Notes under the pieces: model-generated
Database searches by the model: none
Told to the model about the DNA's origin: nothing
The model's input: the letters and a program-made list of their open reading frames with translations, nothing else
Shown: one piece after another, positions 15,834 to 25,310 of the stretch
How the letters are laid out: every line of letters starts with the position of its first letter
How positions within the stretch are numbered: the stretch's first letter is position 1
Program-made: the position numbers and the translations under genes
Assembly: GCA_963781775.1 (NCBI GenBank)
Contig: CAWAHE010000006.1
Location: 1-64,000 of the forward strand
Source of the DNA: CAVSRC01 sp963781775
Lineage (GTDB): Bacteria > Pseudomonadota > Alphaproteobacteria > Rhizobiales > Kaistiaceae
Reading direction: 5' to 3'
Length of the DNA: 64,000 bases

Positions 15834-18800
15834 TCAGGGCGACTTGACGGCGCCGCGCGGGCGGTCGTCGCGCAGCGCAATGTAGATCGCCGGGATGACG
15901 AGCACGGTCAGCAAGGTCGACGAGGCAAGACCGAACAGCAGCGAGATCGCCAGACCCTGGAAGATCGGATCGGCAAGGATCACGGTGGCGCCGATCATGG
16001 CGGCCAGCGCCGTCAGCAGGATCGGCTTGAAGCGAATGGCGCCGGCCTCAAACAGGATGTCGACCAGCGGCCGTCCGGGTACCCGCGCCTGACGGATGAA
16101 ATCGACCAGCAGGATCGAGTTGCGCACGATGATACCGGCGAGCGCGATGAAGCCGATCATCGACGTCGCGGTGAACGGCGCGTGGAAGATCCAGTGGCCG
16201 AGCATGATGCCGATGAGGGTCAGCGGGATCGGCGTCAGGATGACCAGCGGCAGCTTGAACGAACCGAACTGGGCGACGACCAGCACGTAGATCCCAAAGA
16301 TCGCCACCATGAAGGCCGCGCCCATGTCGCGGAAGGTGACCCAGGTGACCTCCCATTCCCCGTCCCAGAGAAGTGTGGGGCGGGATTCGTCATCAGGCTG
16401 GCCGTGAAGCACGATCGTCGGCTTTGGCACGTTGCCCCAATCGGCCCTCTGGATCGCGTCATCCACGGCGAGCATGCCGTAGAGCGGCGCCTCGAACGTG
16501 CCGGCGAGTTCGCCGGTCACCATTTCGGCCGTGCGGCCATTGTGGCGGAAGATCGGAAAAGACGTCTGCTCATGCACGACGTGAACGACGTCGCCAAGTT
16601 CGACAACACCGGTGGCTCCCGGCAGGGCGTTGGCCGGAACCGGCAACGCCAGCGCCCGCTCATCGAGCGTGCCGTTCGCCTTCGAAAGCGCCAGGCGGAT
16701 CGGGATCGGCTGGCGTCCGCCGCCGCGATGCGAGTAGCCCACCGTCTCGCCGCCGTAGTAAGCCGCGACCGTGTTGTAGACGTCCCCCTCGTCGACCTTG
16801 TGATATTCGAGATTGTCCTGATCGACGGCGAGCCGCACACGGTTGGTTTGCACGCCGTAGGAATCGTCCACGTCCACGACAAAAGGAACGCTTTCAAAAG
16901 CCTGGCGCACCTTCGCAGCCACGGCGCGGCGTGTCTCGGCGTCCGGCCCGTAGATTTCGGCAAGCAGCGTCGACAACACCGGCGGACCGGGCGGCGGCTC
17001 GACCACCTTCACCGACGTCCCGGCCGGCGCATCGATGCCCTTAAGCCGCTCGCGGATTTCGAGCGCGACCTGGTGGCTGGTCCGGCTGCGCTCCCCCTTC
17101 GCGCTCAAGTTGACCTGAACGTCGCCCTGATAGGCCGCCGAACGAAGGTAGTAGTGGCGGACGAGGCCGTTGAAATTGAACGGCGCCGCCGTGCCGGCAT
17201 AGGTCTGGAACGAGTGGATTTCCGGAATCGCCGCGACGCTGTCGACGGCTTCCTGCAGGACGCGGTTGGTCGCCTCGACCGACGATCCTTCGGGCAGATC
17301 GACGACGATCTGCAGGTCGGTCTTGTTGTCGAAGGGCAACAGCTTGACCGTGACGTTCTGGGTGTAGAGCAGGCCGAGCGAAGCGACGGTGAGCACGCCG
17401 ACGATCGCCAGGAATGTCCAGGCGCGCGTCCGGCTGGCAAGGATCGGCCGGGCGACCATGATGTAGGCGCGGCCGAGAGCCCCGATATGCCCATGTTTGG
17501 CCTCGTGCGGCGCCGTGCCGGTCCGCCGCAACCGCATCATCAGCCAGGGCGTCAGCATGACCGCCACGAAGAACGAAAACAGCATCGCGGCGGAAGCGTT
17601 GGCCGGGATCGGGCTCATGTAGGGCCCCATCAGGCCCGAGACGAAAAGCATTGGCAGCAGCGCGGCAATGACGGTCAGCGTGGCGACGATGGTCGGGTTG
17701 CCGACCTCAGCGACCGCCTCGATGGCGGCCTGCCGGTGCGTCCGTTGGTCGTCCATGCCCCAGTGGCGGGCAATGTTTTCGATGACAACGATCGCGTCGT
17801 CGACGAGGATGCCGATGGAGAAGATCAGGGCGAACAGGCTGACGCGATTGAGCGTGTAGCCCATCAGCCGTGAGGCAAACAGGGTGAGCAGGATCGTCGT
17901 CGGGATGACAATCGCGACCACAATCGCCTCGCGCCAGCCGATCGAGAAGGCGACCAGAAGCACGATCGATACGGTGGCGAGGGCGAGATGGAAGAGAAGC
18001 TCATTGGCCTTCTCGTTCGCCGTCTCACCATAATCGCGGGTGACGGTCATCTCGACATCGTCGGGGAAAATGTTGCCGCGCACCGCCTCCAGCCGCTGGA
18101 TCACACGGTCGGCGATCACGACTGCGTTGGTGCCTGACCGCTTGGCGATGGCCAGCGAGACCGCCGGCATCCTGACCAACGTCCCGTCGGCCTTCTGCAC
18201 CTCGGTGACGCGCGTTTCCTTCGGCTGGCTCGCGAGCGATACGCTCGCCACGTCGCGCACGTAGACCGGCCGGCCGTCGCGCGTGGTGAGCAGGATGTTG
18301 CCGATTTCGGGCAGGGTCTGGAGGGTCTGGCCGGCGACCAATGCGATCTGCTGCCCCTGGTCGCGGACGGTCCCCGCCTGGAACGAGCGATTGGCGCCCT
18401 CGAGCTTGGCGGAGAGTTGCTGGAGGGTGACGCCGAAGAGGGAGAGCTTCTCCGGATCGGGCTCAACCTGAATCTCTTCCGGTTGATCGCCGACGATGTA
18501 GGTCAGACCGATATCCGGCAGCTTGGCGATCTCGACCTGCAATTCGCGGGCGAGACGGGTAAGCCCATTGGCGGTCCAGTGCGCCGCCGCGTCGGGCTTC
18601 GGCGTCAGCGTGACCACGACGATCGCCACGTCGTCGATGCCGCGGCCAACAATCAGCGGCTCGGGCACGCCGACGGGAATGCGATCGAGATTGGCGCGCA
18701 CCTTGTCATGGACGCGCAGGATGGCGGCGTCCGCGCTGGTGCCGACGACGAAGCGGGCGGTGACGACCGTGCCGTCATCGACCGTCTGCGAATAGACGTG

Positions 18801-19049
18801 CTCGACGCCCTCGATGCTCTTGACGATGGTCTCCAGCGGCTCGGTGACGAGCTTGACCGCGTCCTCGGCCTTGAGGCCGTCGGCGCGGACGTGGATATCG
18901 ACCATCGGCACCGAGATCTGCGGCTCTTCCTCGCGCGGCAAAGTCATCAACGCGATGATGCCGAGCGCCAGCGCCGAGAGCAGGAACAGCGGCGTCAGCG
19001 GCGAGCCGATGAAGCGCTCGGTGAGGCGCCCCGCCAGACCGAGCTTCAT
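15834..19049 (-). CDS. RND-family efflux pump inner-membrane subunit (AcrB/AcrD/AcrF type)
   Basis: 1071 residues, the usual RND size. The N-terminal helix leads into the periplasmic domain (PREEEPQISVPMVDIHVRAD, GVEHVYSQTVDDGT). Twelve membrane helices in two sets flank the two large periplasmic loops. The proton-relay motif in helix 4 is present (IFSIGILVDDAIVVIENIAR, with the two Asp), as is the second-half GIIVRNSILLVDFI. It uses the proton gradient to export compounds through an adaptor and an outer-membrane channel. It overlaps the adaptor gene by four bases (ATGA). No outer-membrane factor is nearby. Confidence 0.93.
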   Translation of the reverse strand: MKLGLAGRLTERFIGSPLTPLFLLSALALGIIALMTLPREEEPQISVPMVDIHVRADGLKAEDAVKLVTEPLETIVKSIEGVEHVYSQTVDDGTVVTARFVVGTSADAAILRVHDKVRANLDRIPVGVPEPLIVGRGIDDVAIVVVTLTPKPDAAAHWTANGLTRLARELQVEIAKLPDIGLTYIVGDQPEEIQVEPDPEKLSLFGVTLQQLSAKLEGANRSFQAGTVRDQGQQIALVAGQTLQTLPEIGNILLTTRDGRPVYVRDVASVSLASQPKETRVTEVQKADGTLVRMPAVSLAIAKRSGTNAVVIADRVIQRLEAVRGNIFPDDVEMTVTRDYGETANEKANELLFHLALATVSIVLLVAFSIGWREAIVVAIVIPTTILLTLFASRLMGYTLNRVSLFALIFSIGILVDDAIVVIENIARHWGMDDQRTHRQAAIEAVAEVGNPTIVATLTVIAALLPMLFVSGLMGPYMSPIPANASAAMLFSFFVAVMLTPWLMMRLRRTGTAPHEAKHGHIGALGRAYIMVARPILASRTRAWTFLAIVGVLTVASLGLLYTQNVTVKLLPFDNKTDLQIVVDLPEGSSVEATNRVLQEAVDSVAAIPEIHSFQTYAGTAAPFNFNGLVRHYYLRSAAYQGDVQVNLSAKGERSRTSHQVALEIRERLKGIDAPAGTSVKVVEPPPGPPVLSTLLAEIYGPDAETRRAVAAKVRQAFESVPFVVDVDDSYGVQTNRVRLAVDQDNLEYHKVDEGDVYNTVAAYYGGETVGYSHRGGGRQPIPIRLALSKANGTLDERALALPVPANALPGATGVVELGDVVHVVHEQTSFPIFRHNGRTAEMVTGELAGTFEAPLYGMLAVDDAIQRADWGNVPKPTIVLHGQPDDESRPTLLWDGEWEVTWVTFRDMGAAFMVAIFGIYVLVVAQFGSFKLPLVILTPIPLTLIGIMLGHWIFHAPFTATSMIGFIALAGIIVRNSILLVDFIRQARVPGRPLVDILFEAGAIRFKPILLTALAAMIGATVILADPIFQGLAISLLFGLASSTLLTVLVIPAIYIALRDDRPRGAVKSP

Positions 19050-20056
19050 GGCACGAGCACCCGATCACCGGCGGCGATGCCGGAGAGCACCTCGACCAGC
19101 CTGACGCCGCCCTCGTCGTAGGTCTCGCCAAGTATGACCGCGACATCGAGCGTCCCGTCGGGAGCTGCGAGGCGGACGTAATCGACGCCGTGGCGCGTGG
19201 TCACGGCCGCCGGCGGCACGCCCACCGCGGCGCGATGCGCGACCGGGATCCAGACCAGCGTCCGTTCGCCGACGAAATAATCGCCGAGCCCATCGACCTC
19301 GACATCGGCCAACACGCGACCGTCGCGGATCTCTGGATAGACTTTGACCAGCTTGCCCCGGCGGGTGTCGGCCGGGCTGGCGTCGCCTGCGCCGGACAGC
19401 ACCCGCTGACCAATCAGTACCGTGCCGCCTTCGGTGATCTCGGTGGCATGGCGCTCGGGCAGCGACAGACGAAGGAAATAGCCTCCGCTGGCGACGGTCG
19501 CGACCGTGTCGCCGGCGAGTACGACCGATCCCGGCGTGACCGGGACCGTCAACACACGACCGGCTTCCGGCGCGACGATCTCGCCCTCGACGCCCTGCTG
19601 GGCAAGGACGGCGCGGCGCGCCTGGGCGGCTGTGAGTTGATTTGCCAACACATCGACCTGAGTTTGGAGCTGGTCGAGCCGGCTCTTGGTCGTGGCGCCG
19701 GTATCGAACAGCTTCTGCGCGCGGTCGAGATCGACGCGGGCGTTGTCGAGCTGTGATGTGATCGCCTTGATCTCGGCCTCGGCCGCGTCGATCTGCAGGG
19801 CGATCTTGTCGTCGACGATGGTGGCGATCACCTGGCCTTTGTCGACTTCGGTACCCTCCGTCACCGAAATGGCGGCTACCGTGCCGGTGATTCGGGCGCG
19901 GGCCGGAATCAGGTGGCGACTTTCGACCTCGCCGAAGACGGCCTTCAGCTCCTCAATGCTCGTCGCGGCGACCGTGAATTCGGCCGCGCTCGCGCCGTGG
20001 ACCAGCCCGGCGAAACCGATGGCAGACGCCAAGGCGATCAATGAACGAGCCCTCAT
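19046..20056 (-). CDS. RND efflux periplasmic adaptor subunit (membrane fusion protein)
   Basis: 336 residues. A signal peptide (LIALASAIGFAGLVHGASA) is followed by a barrel-sandwich lipoyl half (ARITGTVAAISVTEGTEVDK), an alpha-hairpin coiled coil (~95-150, AEAEIKAITSQLDNARVDLD), the second lipoyl half (IVAPEAGRVLTVPVTPGSVV) and beta-barrel/membrane-proximal domains. It links the RND pump to an outer-membrane channel. GGAG lies seven bases before the ATG. It is the first gene of the pump operon and sits behind the DUF2892 gene and the divergent ArsR regulator, so control by that regulator is likely. Confidence 0.93.
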   Translation of the reverse strand: MRARSLIALASAIGFAGLVHGASAAEFTVAATSIEELKAVFGEVESRHLIPARARITGTVAAISVTEGTEVDKGQVIATIVDDKIALQIDAAEAEIKAITSQLDNARVDLDRAQKLFDTGATTKSRLDQLQTQVDVLANQLTAAQARRAVLAQQGVEGEIVAPEAGRVLTVPVTPGSVVLAGDTVATVASGGYFLRLSLPERHATEITEGGTVLIGQRVLSGAGDASPADTRRGKLVKVYPEIRDGRVLADVEVDGLGDYFVGERTLVWIPVAHRAAVGVPPAAVTTRHGVDYVRLAAPDGTLDVAVILGETYDEGGVRLVEVLSGIAAGDRVLVP

Positions 20057-20129
20057 GAGCGATCTCCGAATATGCGAGGGCGGTCGCGCATGGCGGCCGC
20101 CCGGGGCGAGGCTATTGGTCCGTTTTCGT

Positions 20130-20339
20130 TCAGTTGGCGCCGGCGGAGTGCTTCAGGCCGAGCTTTCGAAACACGCTCGCTGCCGGACAAACGCCGGTGA
20201 AGGCCGACTGGAAAAGGTTCAGACCGACGAAGGCCGTCAACAGAAACCAGTAGGGCGAGACAAAGACGCCGAGGACTAGCGAGGCAAGCACGAGAAAGCC
20301 GGCGAAAGCGAATACGGCACGGTTGATGGTCATCATCAT
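20130..20339 (-). CDS. DUF2892 (YgaP transmembrane-like) small membrane protein
   Basis: 69 residues. Two hydrophobic helices (AVFAFAGFLVLASLVLGVFV and FLLTAFVGLNLFQSAF) flank a short turn. The second is followed by TGVCPAASVFRKLGL, the hallmark of the YgaP transmembrane family. In known cases this module accompanies rhodanese and sulfide-responsive BigR/ArsR systems, where the cysteine may matter. Here it stands directly behind the divergent ArsR gene and ahead of the RND pump. Confidence 0.85.
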   Translation of the reverse strand: MMMTINRAVFAFAGFLVLASLVLGVFVSPYWFLLTAFVGLNLFQSAFTGVCPAASVFRKLGLKHSAGAN

Positions 20340-20421
20340 CTCCAGTTGCTAGTTTGGTGCCGGCTTCGGGGCCTTGCGACACATCAAATCGCCCGGCTGA
20401 AGCCTGTATGTCTTGCACCTA

Positions 20422-20456
20422 ACATTCAAAGATTATAATTTCAAGCTTATGAATGT
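20422..20456. promoter_or_regulatory. AT-rich palindromic operator/promoter of the arsR-like gene
   Basis: The inverted repeat acattca (20422-20428)/tgaatgt (20450-20456) surrounds a perfect attataat palindrome (20432-20439). It overlaps the ArsR start codon and lies upstream of the divergent DUF2892 gene. The base composition is strikingly AT-rich for this genome. Position and symmetry fit an autoregulatory ArsR/BigR-type operator. Confidence 0.6.
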
Positions 20457-20784
20457 CAGAGACATGATCCCAGCCAGCGATCAGGCGGCCGGCCTGATGC
20501 GCAGCCTGTCGCACCCGCAGCGGCTGCTGGTGCTGTGCGCACTTGGCGATGGCGAGAAGACGGTGGCGGAGTTGCGCAGCGAGCTGGGCGGTGTCGAGCA
20601 AGTGCCGATGTCGCAGCAGTTGATGCGGCTAAGGGCGGACGGGCTGGTCGAGTCGCGACGTGAGGGGACGACGGTCTACTACCGCATCGCCCGGCCGGAG
20701 GTTCTCTTGGTCATCGATGCGCTGGCGACCGCCTATTGCCCACCGGTCAAGGTCAAGCGGAGCCCGCGGAAAGCTTCCGTCTAG
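20449..20784 (+). CDS. ArsR/SmtB-family transcriptional repressor (BigR-like)
   Basis: 111 residues from ATG 20449. The winged helix has AAGLMRSLSHPQRLLVLCAL, a recognition helix near GVEQVPMSQQLMRLRADGLV and a wing ESRREGTTVYYRI. The lengths match redox/sulfide-sensing ArsR proteins rather than classic arsenic sensors. There is no ELCVCDL metal motif; one cysteine lies near the start of the fold (VLCALG) and one near the end (TAYCPPV), the layout of the BigR/SqrR thiol switch. It is divergent from the DUF2892 and RND genes and overlaps its own operator. A thiol-based sensor is inferred. Confidence 0.85.
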   Translation: MNVRDMIPASDQAAGLMRSLSHPQRLLVLCALGDGEKTVAELRSELGGVEQVPMSQQLMRLRADGLVESRREGTTVYYRIARPEVLLVIDALATAYCPPVKVKRSPRKASV

Positions 20785-20790
20785 GCCCGG

Positions 20791-22221
20791 TCAGGCGATC
20801 GTCAGCACCCGGCCCGGCGCCAGCAGGAAGGGCGGCAGCCAGCCCTGCAGGTTGCTGAAGGGCAGCACTTCCGGTTTCAGGCGGACGCCGAGAGCACCGG
20901 CCATGAAGGCGCGGCGCGCCTCAATGCGTTGCCACGCTTGTGGGTGGCGCTCGGCGAATTCGGCGCGCCCGCGCTCGTCGAGGAGCGCGATGCCATCCTC
21001 GATGTTCGAGGTGAACCATGGCGTGCCGGTCGCAGGAATGATGTCGATCTGGATCGCCTGACCGGACAACAGGCGTTCGCTGCTGCCGGGATAGATCGGC
21101 GTATTCATCCATTCATCGAGATGGATCAGGTGGCCCGGATTGAGTCCGACGCCGAAGAACGGGTCGCCGAGGTGCCGCTTGACCAGCGCATCCATCTCGC
21201 CACCGGTGATGCCGATGCCGATCGTCTCGTACCAATCGGCCGCGCAGGCGAAATATGGAGCAGCCAGTTTCTCAACGTAGTCGCGAATGCCCGCCGGCAA
21301 GCCGGATGCGTCCTCGGCGACAAAGCCGGCACGAGCCGTGAGCGCGCCCCAGGCGCCATAGGCAACGGTAAGTGGATCGCCGATCTCCACCGGCCGATCG
21401 AGCGGGCTGCCGAGGCCCAGCGCAGCGCGCGGGCCGGCGGACAGCATCGTATGGCAGCTCAGCGGCATGCCGGTCTGCTGCATCAGGGTGGCGGCCTGCC
21501 ACTCGCGCATGCCGGGCCGGATGCCGAAGAGGACGCGCTTGATGGCTTCCGACACGTGGCAGGCGGCAAACTCGAAGGCGGCGAGTTGGTCGATCTCGTT
21601 GATGGCGCGGAGACCCGTGGTCGCGGCCATCAGGATGGCGGTTGCGTTGACGACGCCCCCTGCCCCACCGACCAACGTGCGCAGCGTATCGACGACGAAA
21701 CTTGGCGTCTCGAGCCAAGCGTCCGGCTCCACGGCCTCCTGGGTGCCGAAATATTTCCAGCCGGCGACGCCAACGCGCATCCCCGCCGCGATGCCGGCAT
21801 CCGAAAGCAGATCTGCCAGAGGCGGCGTGCGGCTGCGGTCCTGCCCGAGCAGTCCGAAGGGCGGATAGAGGCGCACGTCGAGGTCGACCGGCGCAGCCCG
21901 CGCCGCGCCCTGGTTTTCCGGTCCGGTGAGGACCACGGGATCCCTGCCGGGCGTAACGATCAGCAGCGCTTCCTCGAAGCGCGGATCGAAGCCGGTCGCC
22001 CAGGAGAGATTGGCGAAATGCTCGCGGTCGCCGTAGATGACAAGCGCCGACAGACCCGCCCTCTCGATGCGCGCCCTCAGTCGCGCGACACGTTCGGCGT
22101 AGAGGCTGCGCGGCAACTCGGGACGAGTCTCGGGGACCCCGAATTCAGGCAGTTCCGCCTCGACAAGGCGAACGTCCGTCGGCGACCGACGCACTAGGGG
22201 GGCGCCGGTTCCGGCAGCCAA
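20791..22221 (-). CDS. M24-family (Xaa-Pro peptidase/creatinase-like) protein
   Basis: 476 residues. The N-terminal domain (ERVARLRARIERAGLSALVI) and the C-terminal pita-bread half are both present. The conserved His stretch reads NPGHLIHLDEWMNTPIYPGS and a late Glu lies in NIEDGIALLDE. The usual first metal-binding pair (DxG...GYxxD) is replaced by VAYGAWGALTARAGF, and the next ligand Glu appears as Asp (IQIDIIP). Peptidase activity is therefore doubtful; a creatinase-like or ligand-binding role fits better. It is the last gene of the sugar-importer operon and overlaps the CRTAC1-like gene by 28 bases. Confidence 0.78.
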   Translation of the reverse strand: MAAGTGAPLVRRSPTDVRLVEAELPEFGVPETRPELPRSLYAERVARLRARIERAGLSALVIYGDREHFANLSWATGFDPRFEEALLIVTPGRDPVVLTGPENQGAARAAPVDLDVRLYPPFGLLGQDRSRTPPLADLLSDAGIAAGMRVGVAGWKYFGTQEAVEPDAWLETPSFVVDTLRTLVGGAGGVVNATAILMAATTGLRAINEIDQLAAFEFAACHVSEAIKRVLFGIRPGMREWQAATLMQQTGMPLSCHTMLSAGPRAALGLGSPLDRPVEIGDPLTVAYGAWGALTARAGFVAEDASGLPAGIRDYVEKLAAPYFACAADWYETIGIGITGGEMDALVKRHLGDPFFGVGLNPGHLIHLDEWMNTPIYPGSSERLLSGQAIQIDIIPATGTPWFTSNIEDGIALLDERGRAEFAERHPQAWQRIEARRAFMAGALGVRLKPEVLPFSNLQGWLPPFLLAPGRVLTIA

Positions 22222-23858
22222 TACTCGGCTTCCGACTTGCTGCGGTCGATGCGCACGAAGTTGTTAGCAAACACCCGATACGAGCCGCTCCACTGGCCAT
22301 CCGGCCAGCGCACGCGGATATCGGCGCGTTCAGCCGTGCCAAGACCGACGTGGACGAAGCCAGCCTGGCCGGAGGCGTGGCCGCCGCCGACATGGACCGT
22401 GCGGTCCATGACATTGTTGCCGGCCTTGACGTTGATGCGTGCACCGACGGCGTTGCGATTGGCCTGCGACTGAACCAGTTCGATCTCGAGCCAGTTGCCG
22501 AGTGGCTGGTCGCCGCCCCAGGTCGCCTTGGTTCCGAGATTGCGAAAGAGGCTCACCGGCGCCTCCCGGTTGACCACGACGAGGTCGAGCATGCCATCCA
22601 TGTTGAGGTCGACCGCCGCACCGCCGCGGCCCTTGGTCGGCAGCGCGATGCCTGCGGCCTTGCCAACCTCGGTGAAGGTCTTGTCCCACTGGCCAAGCAG
22701 CAGGTTGTCGGGATCGTCGGCGGCGAAATCAGGCATCGCTTCGACGTTGCCCTTGGCGATGAACAGGTCGAGCAAGCCGTCATTGTTGAAATCGGCAAAC
22801 TGGCTGTGCCAGCCGGTCGATGGCCGCACATCGCCGCCCGTGTAGGGGCGCGCCGCGGTGACGCCCATGGGATAGGCGACATCCTTGTAGACGGGGCGAT
22901 CGGTGTCGGCTTCCTCGGCGAGCTCTTGCAGCTTGGTGTCGCCCATCGAGGTCAGCGCATAGACCGGATAGCCGTTGCCAAAGAGGTTGGCCTGGGCGAT
23001 GCCCATGCCGTAGATCGACACGTGCTGCCAACCCTCGGACGCGGTATAGAGGCGCGGCGGCTTGCCTGCATCGACGTGCCACATCTGCTCCTCGCCGCCG
23101 CGGTAGTACTGGCGGTCATTGGTCACCCGCAGCGACGGCACGCCCGACTGGTTCCAATCGGTGAAGAGCATGGACAGTGAGCAATAGCTCGGCGACAGCG
23201 CTACGGGGTCGCTGTAGTCCGGCTTGTCCCGCGAGGCCGGCCGGTCGAGGTAGCTGTCGGCGCAGGTGCCCCACGGTGCGCCCGGCGCCATGCGGTCGAC
23301 GTAGTTGCCGATGGCCATCGTCGGATAGGTCTGGTCCTTCTCCCAGGTCGCGGAGAAAGCCGTCGTCCAGTCCCTGCCTCCGTCGAAGGCGAAGGCTTTG
23401 TTGGCGACCTCGAACTGGCAATCGGGCATGCCCCTGAGGATGAGGTTGCGGCCGAGGCGCATCACGACGAGATCCATCAGCCCGTCATTGTCGATGTCGA
23501 GCGGATAGGCGCCCGTGACGTTCGTCAGGTCCTCAGGCGGAAGGTTGAGATCGACCTTGGTGAATTTGAGCGCGCCGCCGGTTGGACTTTCGTTGCGATA
23601 GAGCTCCGCCGGGCTGGTGCCGCCCGCGATGAACAGGTCCGGCCTGCGGTCGCCATTGCAGTCGAGGGCCGCCACGCCACCACCGACGAAGAACTCCCAC
23701 CCGCCTGTGTATTTGTGGTCAATGCCCGCGGCCAGCGCCTCCTCATGCAGATCCGGGATATCGTTCGGCACGGGCTTCATCATGTCGTCAGCACGGGCGG
23801 CCGCGACAACACCGAGGCCGGCGACCAGCGCCGCGGCAGCGAGCAGGCCGCGGGTCAT
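22194..23858 (-). CDS. Secreted FG-GAP/VCBS repeat protein with ASPIC/UnbV C-terminus (CRTAC1-like)
   Basis: 554 residues from ATG 23858. The signal peptide is LLAAAALVAGLGVVAAARA. Repeated calcium-binding beta-propeller blades carry DxDxDG-type loops: ALDCNGDRRPDLFIAGG, DIDNDGLMDLVVMRL, FADFNNDGLLDLFIAKG and DLNMDGMLDLVVVNRE. The last ~120 residues match ASPIC/UnbV (NWLEIELVQSQANRNAVGAR, then VHVGLGTAERADIRVRWPDG). It is probably periplasmic or outer-surface. Its ATG overlaps the stop of the di-heme gene (ATGA), so the two are coupled. The partner role is inferred. Confidence 0.87.
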   Translation of the reverse strand: MTRGLLAAAALVAGLGVVAAARADDMMKPVPNDIPDLHEEALAAGIDHKYTGGWEFFVGGGVAALDCNGDRRPDLFIAGGTSPAELYRNESPTGGALKFTKVDLNLPPEDLTNVTGAYPLDIDNDGLMDLVVMRLGRNLILRGMPDCQFEVANKAFAFDGGRDWTTAFSATWEKDQTYPTMAIGNYVDRMAPGAPWGTCADSYLDRPASRDKPDYSDPVALSPSYCSLSMLFTDWNQSGVPSLRVTNDRQYYRGGEEQMWHVDAGKPPRLYTASEGWQHVSIYGMGIAQANLFGNGYPVYALTSMGDTKLQELAEEADTDRPVYKDVAYPMGVTAARPYTGGDVRPSTGWHSQFADFNNDGLLDLFIAKGNVEAMPDFAADDPDNLLLGQWDKTFTEVGKAAGIALPTKGRGGAAVDLNMDGMLDLVVVNREAPVSLFRNLGTKATWGGDQPLGNWLEIELVQSQANRNAVGARINVKAGNNVMDRTVHVGGGHASGQAGFVHVGLGTAERADIRVRWPDGQWSGSYRVFANNFVRIDRSKSEAEYWLPEPAPP

Positions 23859-25310
23859 TGTGGGATCACCAGAATCTTCAGGAAAGCGATGAGCGCCGAA
23901 CGGTCGGCGTCGCTTGCGTCGATGTATTTCTGGCGGGCGTCGCGCGCCTCGCCACCGTGGGCGCGGATCACTTCGTCTAGCGTCGTGATGTCGTTGCGGT
24001 GGCCGTAAGGCGCGGTCGAGCCGACGCCCCACAGCTCGGCCGTCATGAACACATCGCGTTCGACGAAGCGCTGGGCGAGCAGCTCGTTGCCGAGCCGGCT
24101 GACCTCGCTGTCGGAGATGTGATGGCGCTTCAGATCGCCGAAGAGTGGAACGAGGATCTGACCCTGATCGTTGCGCGGCAGCTTCTTCACCCAGTCGAGC
24201 ATGCCCAGGTCATAGGATATGGGCTTGGCGACCTCGCCCGGGCGCAATGTCCCGGCGGTGTCGTATGGCGCCGGGTCGGTGAAGGTGAGGTTGTTCAGCG
24301 GCAGGTCCGGCTTGTGGCACACCGCGCAGCCCATCGCGGCGAACACCTTCTCGCCCCTTGCGCTGGCGTCCCGCCACGCGGGGTTATCGGGGACCATGCG
24401 GTCGGGCGCCGGCAGGGTCGCCTGGAAGGCGACCAGCGCCGAGATGTCGCCCGGCGACAGTTCGTCGGGAACGCCGTCGCCGTCGAAATCGTCGGTTCCG
24501 GTCCAGCGGCTGCCCCATCGTTCGCTGGCTTCGAGGCCGAGGTGGATATTGCCGGCGTTGACCGCGAACTGACGCAGTGAGGCGAAGACGCCCTTCTGGC
24601 TGAACGGGCGCACGGTCAGGTCGGAATCGATCCCCTCCAGCCCGGAGAAATCGACAAGGCCGTCCGGCATCACGGTCAGCTTGCCGAACTCGACGCCCTT
24701 GGACGACAAGGTGACGGTCTCGGCCTGACCGCTCTTGCGGGCAGCGGCCACCGCCTTGTCGCGCTCGGCGCGCAGTTCCGCGGTCATTTCGCGGGCCAGC
24801 AATTCAACCAGGCCATCGCCGAACAGGCTGACCGAGCCGCGCTCATTGGAGAACTGCGGGTCGAGCGTATCGAAATCGGCGCTCTCGAAGCCCTCGGAGA
24901 TGAAGGCATTGGCGGTGAAGTCGCCGGCGCCGCCGAGAACCGGCACATTGTGACAGGACTGGCAATTGTTCGAGTTCGAGCCCGGCCGTGCGGCGGAACA
25001 TGACATCGACCGGATGCTTGCGCAGGGTCGGGATGATCGCCTGGGTCGCCATTGGACGGCCAAGGCCGTCGGCAGTGGTGAAGCGCGCTGTGAACAGGTG
25101 TTTGCCTTCGTCGACGAGCTGCTTCAGCTGGTCGGCAGACAGCGAACCTTCAAGCGTGGAGAAATCGACGTGGTCCTGAATGGCCTTCTCGGCCCACGGC
25201 ACCGCGTCGCCGGCGATCGCCCGCCCGCTCAACAACAACGCCAGACAAACTGCGGCCCCCGTCACACGAGATTGGCGTCTGTGCCCGTGTCCGCGAGACC
25301 CATGCGTCAT
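23855..25310 (-). pseudogene. Di-heme oxidoreductase (cytochrome c peroxidase-related), interrupted by a +1 base
   Basis: The N-terminal part (25310 to ~24985) has a signal peptide (AAVCLALLLSGRAIA) and the family segment RFTTADGLGRPMATQAIIPT. The downstream frame continues with CQSCHN, GGAGDFTANAF and a second heme site GCAVCHK and runs to TGA at 23855. The two frames join if one G is removed from the GGG in the string complementary to 24971-24983. Otherwise the gene is complete for the DHOR (thiol oxidoreductase) family. It overlaps the ATPase gene upstream and the CRTAC1-like gene downstream by four bases each. A sequencing error, a true mutation or recoding are all possible. Confidence 0.8.

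Noticed and set aside
15741..17873. Long plus-strand open frame opposite the RND pump
   Set aside because: It is antisense to a well-conserved pump gene, arginine-rich and without a domain; a typical shadow in GC-rich DNA.
24971..24983. Selenocysteine or stop-codon recoding in the di-heme gene
   Set aside because: The interruption is a frame change, not an in-frame TGA; a one-base indel explains it.
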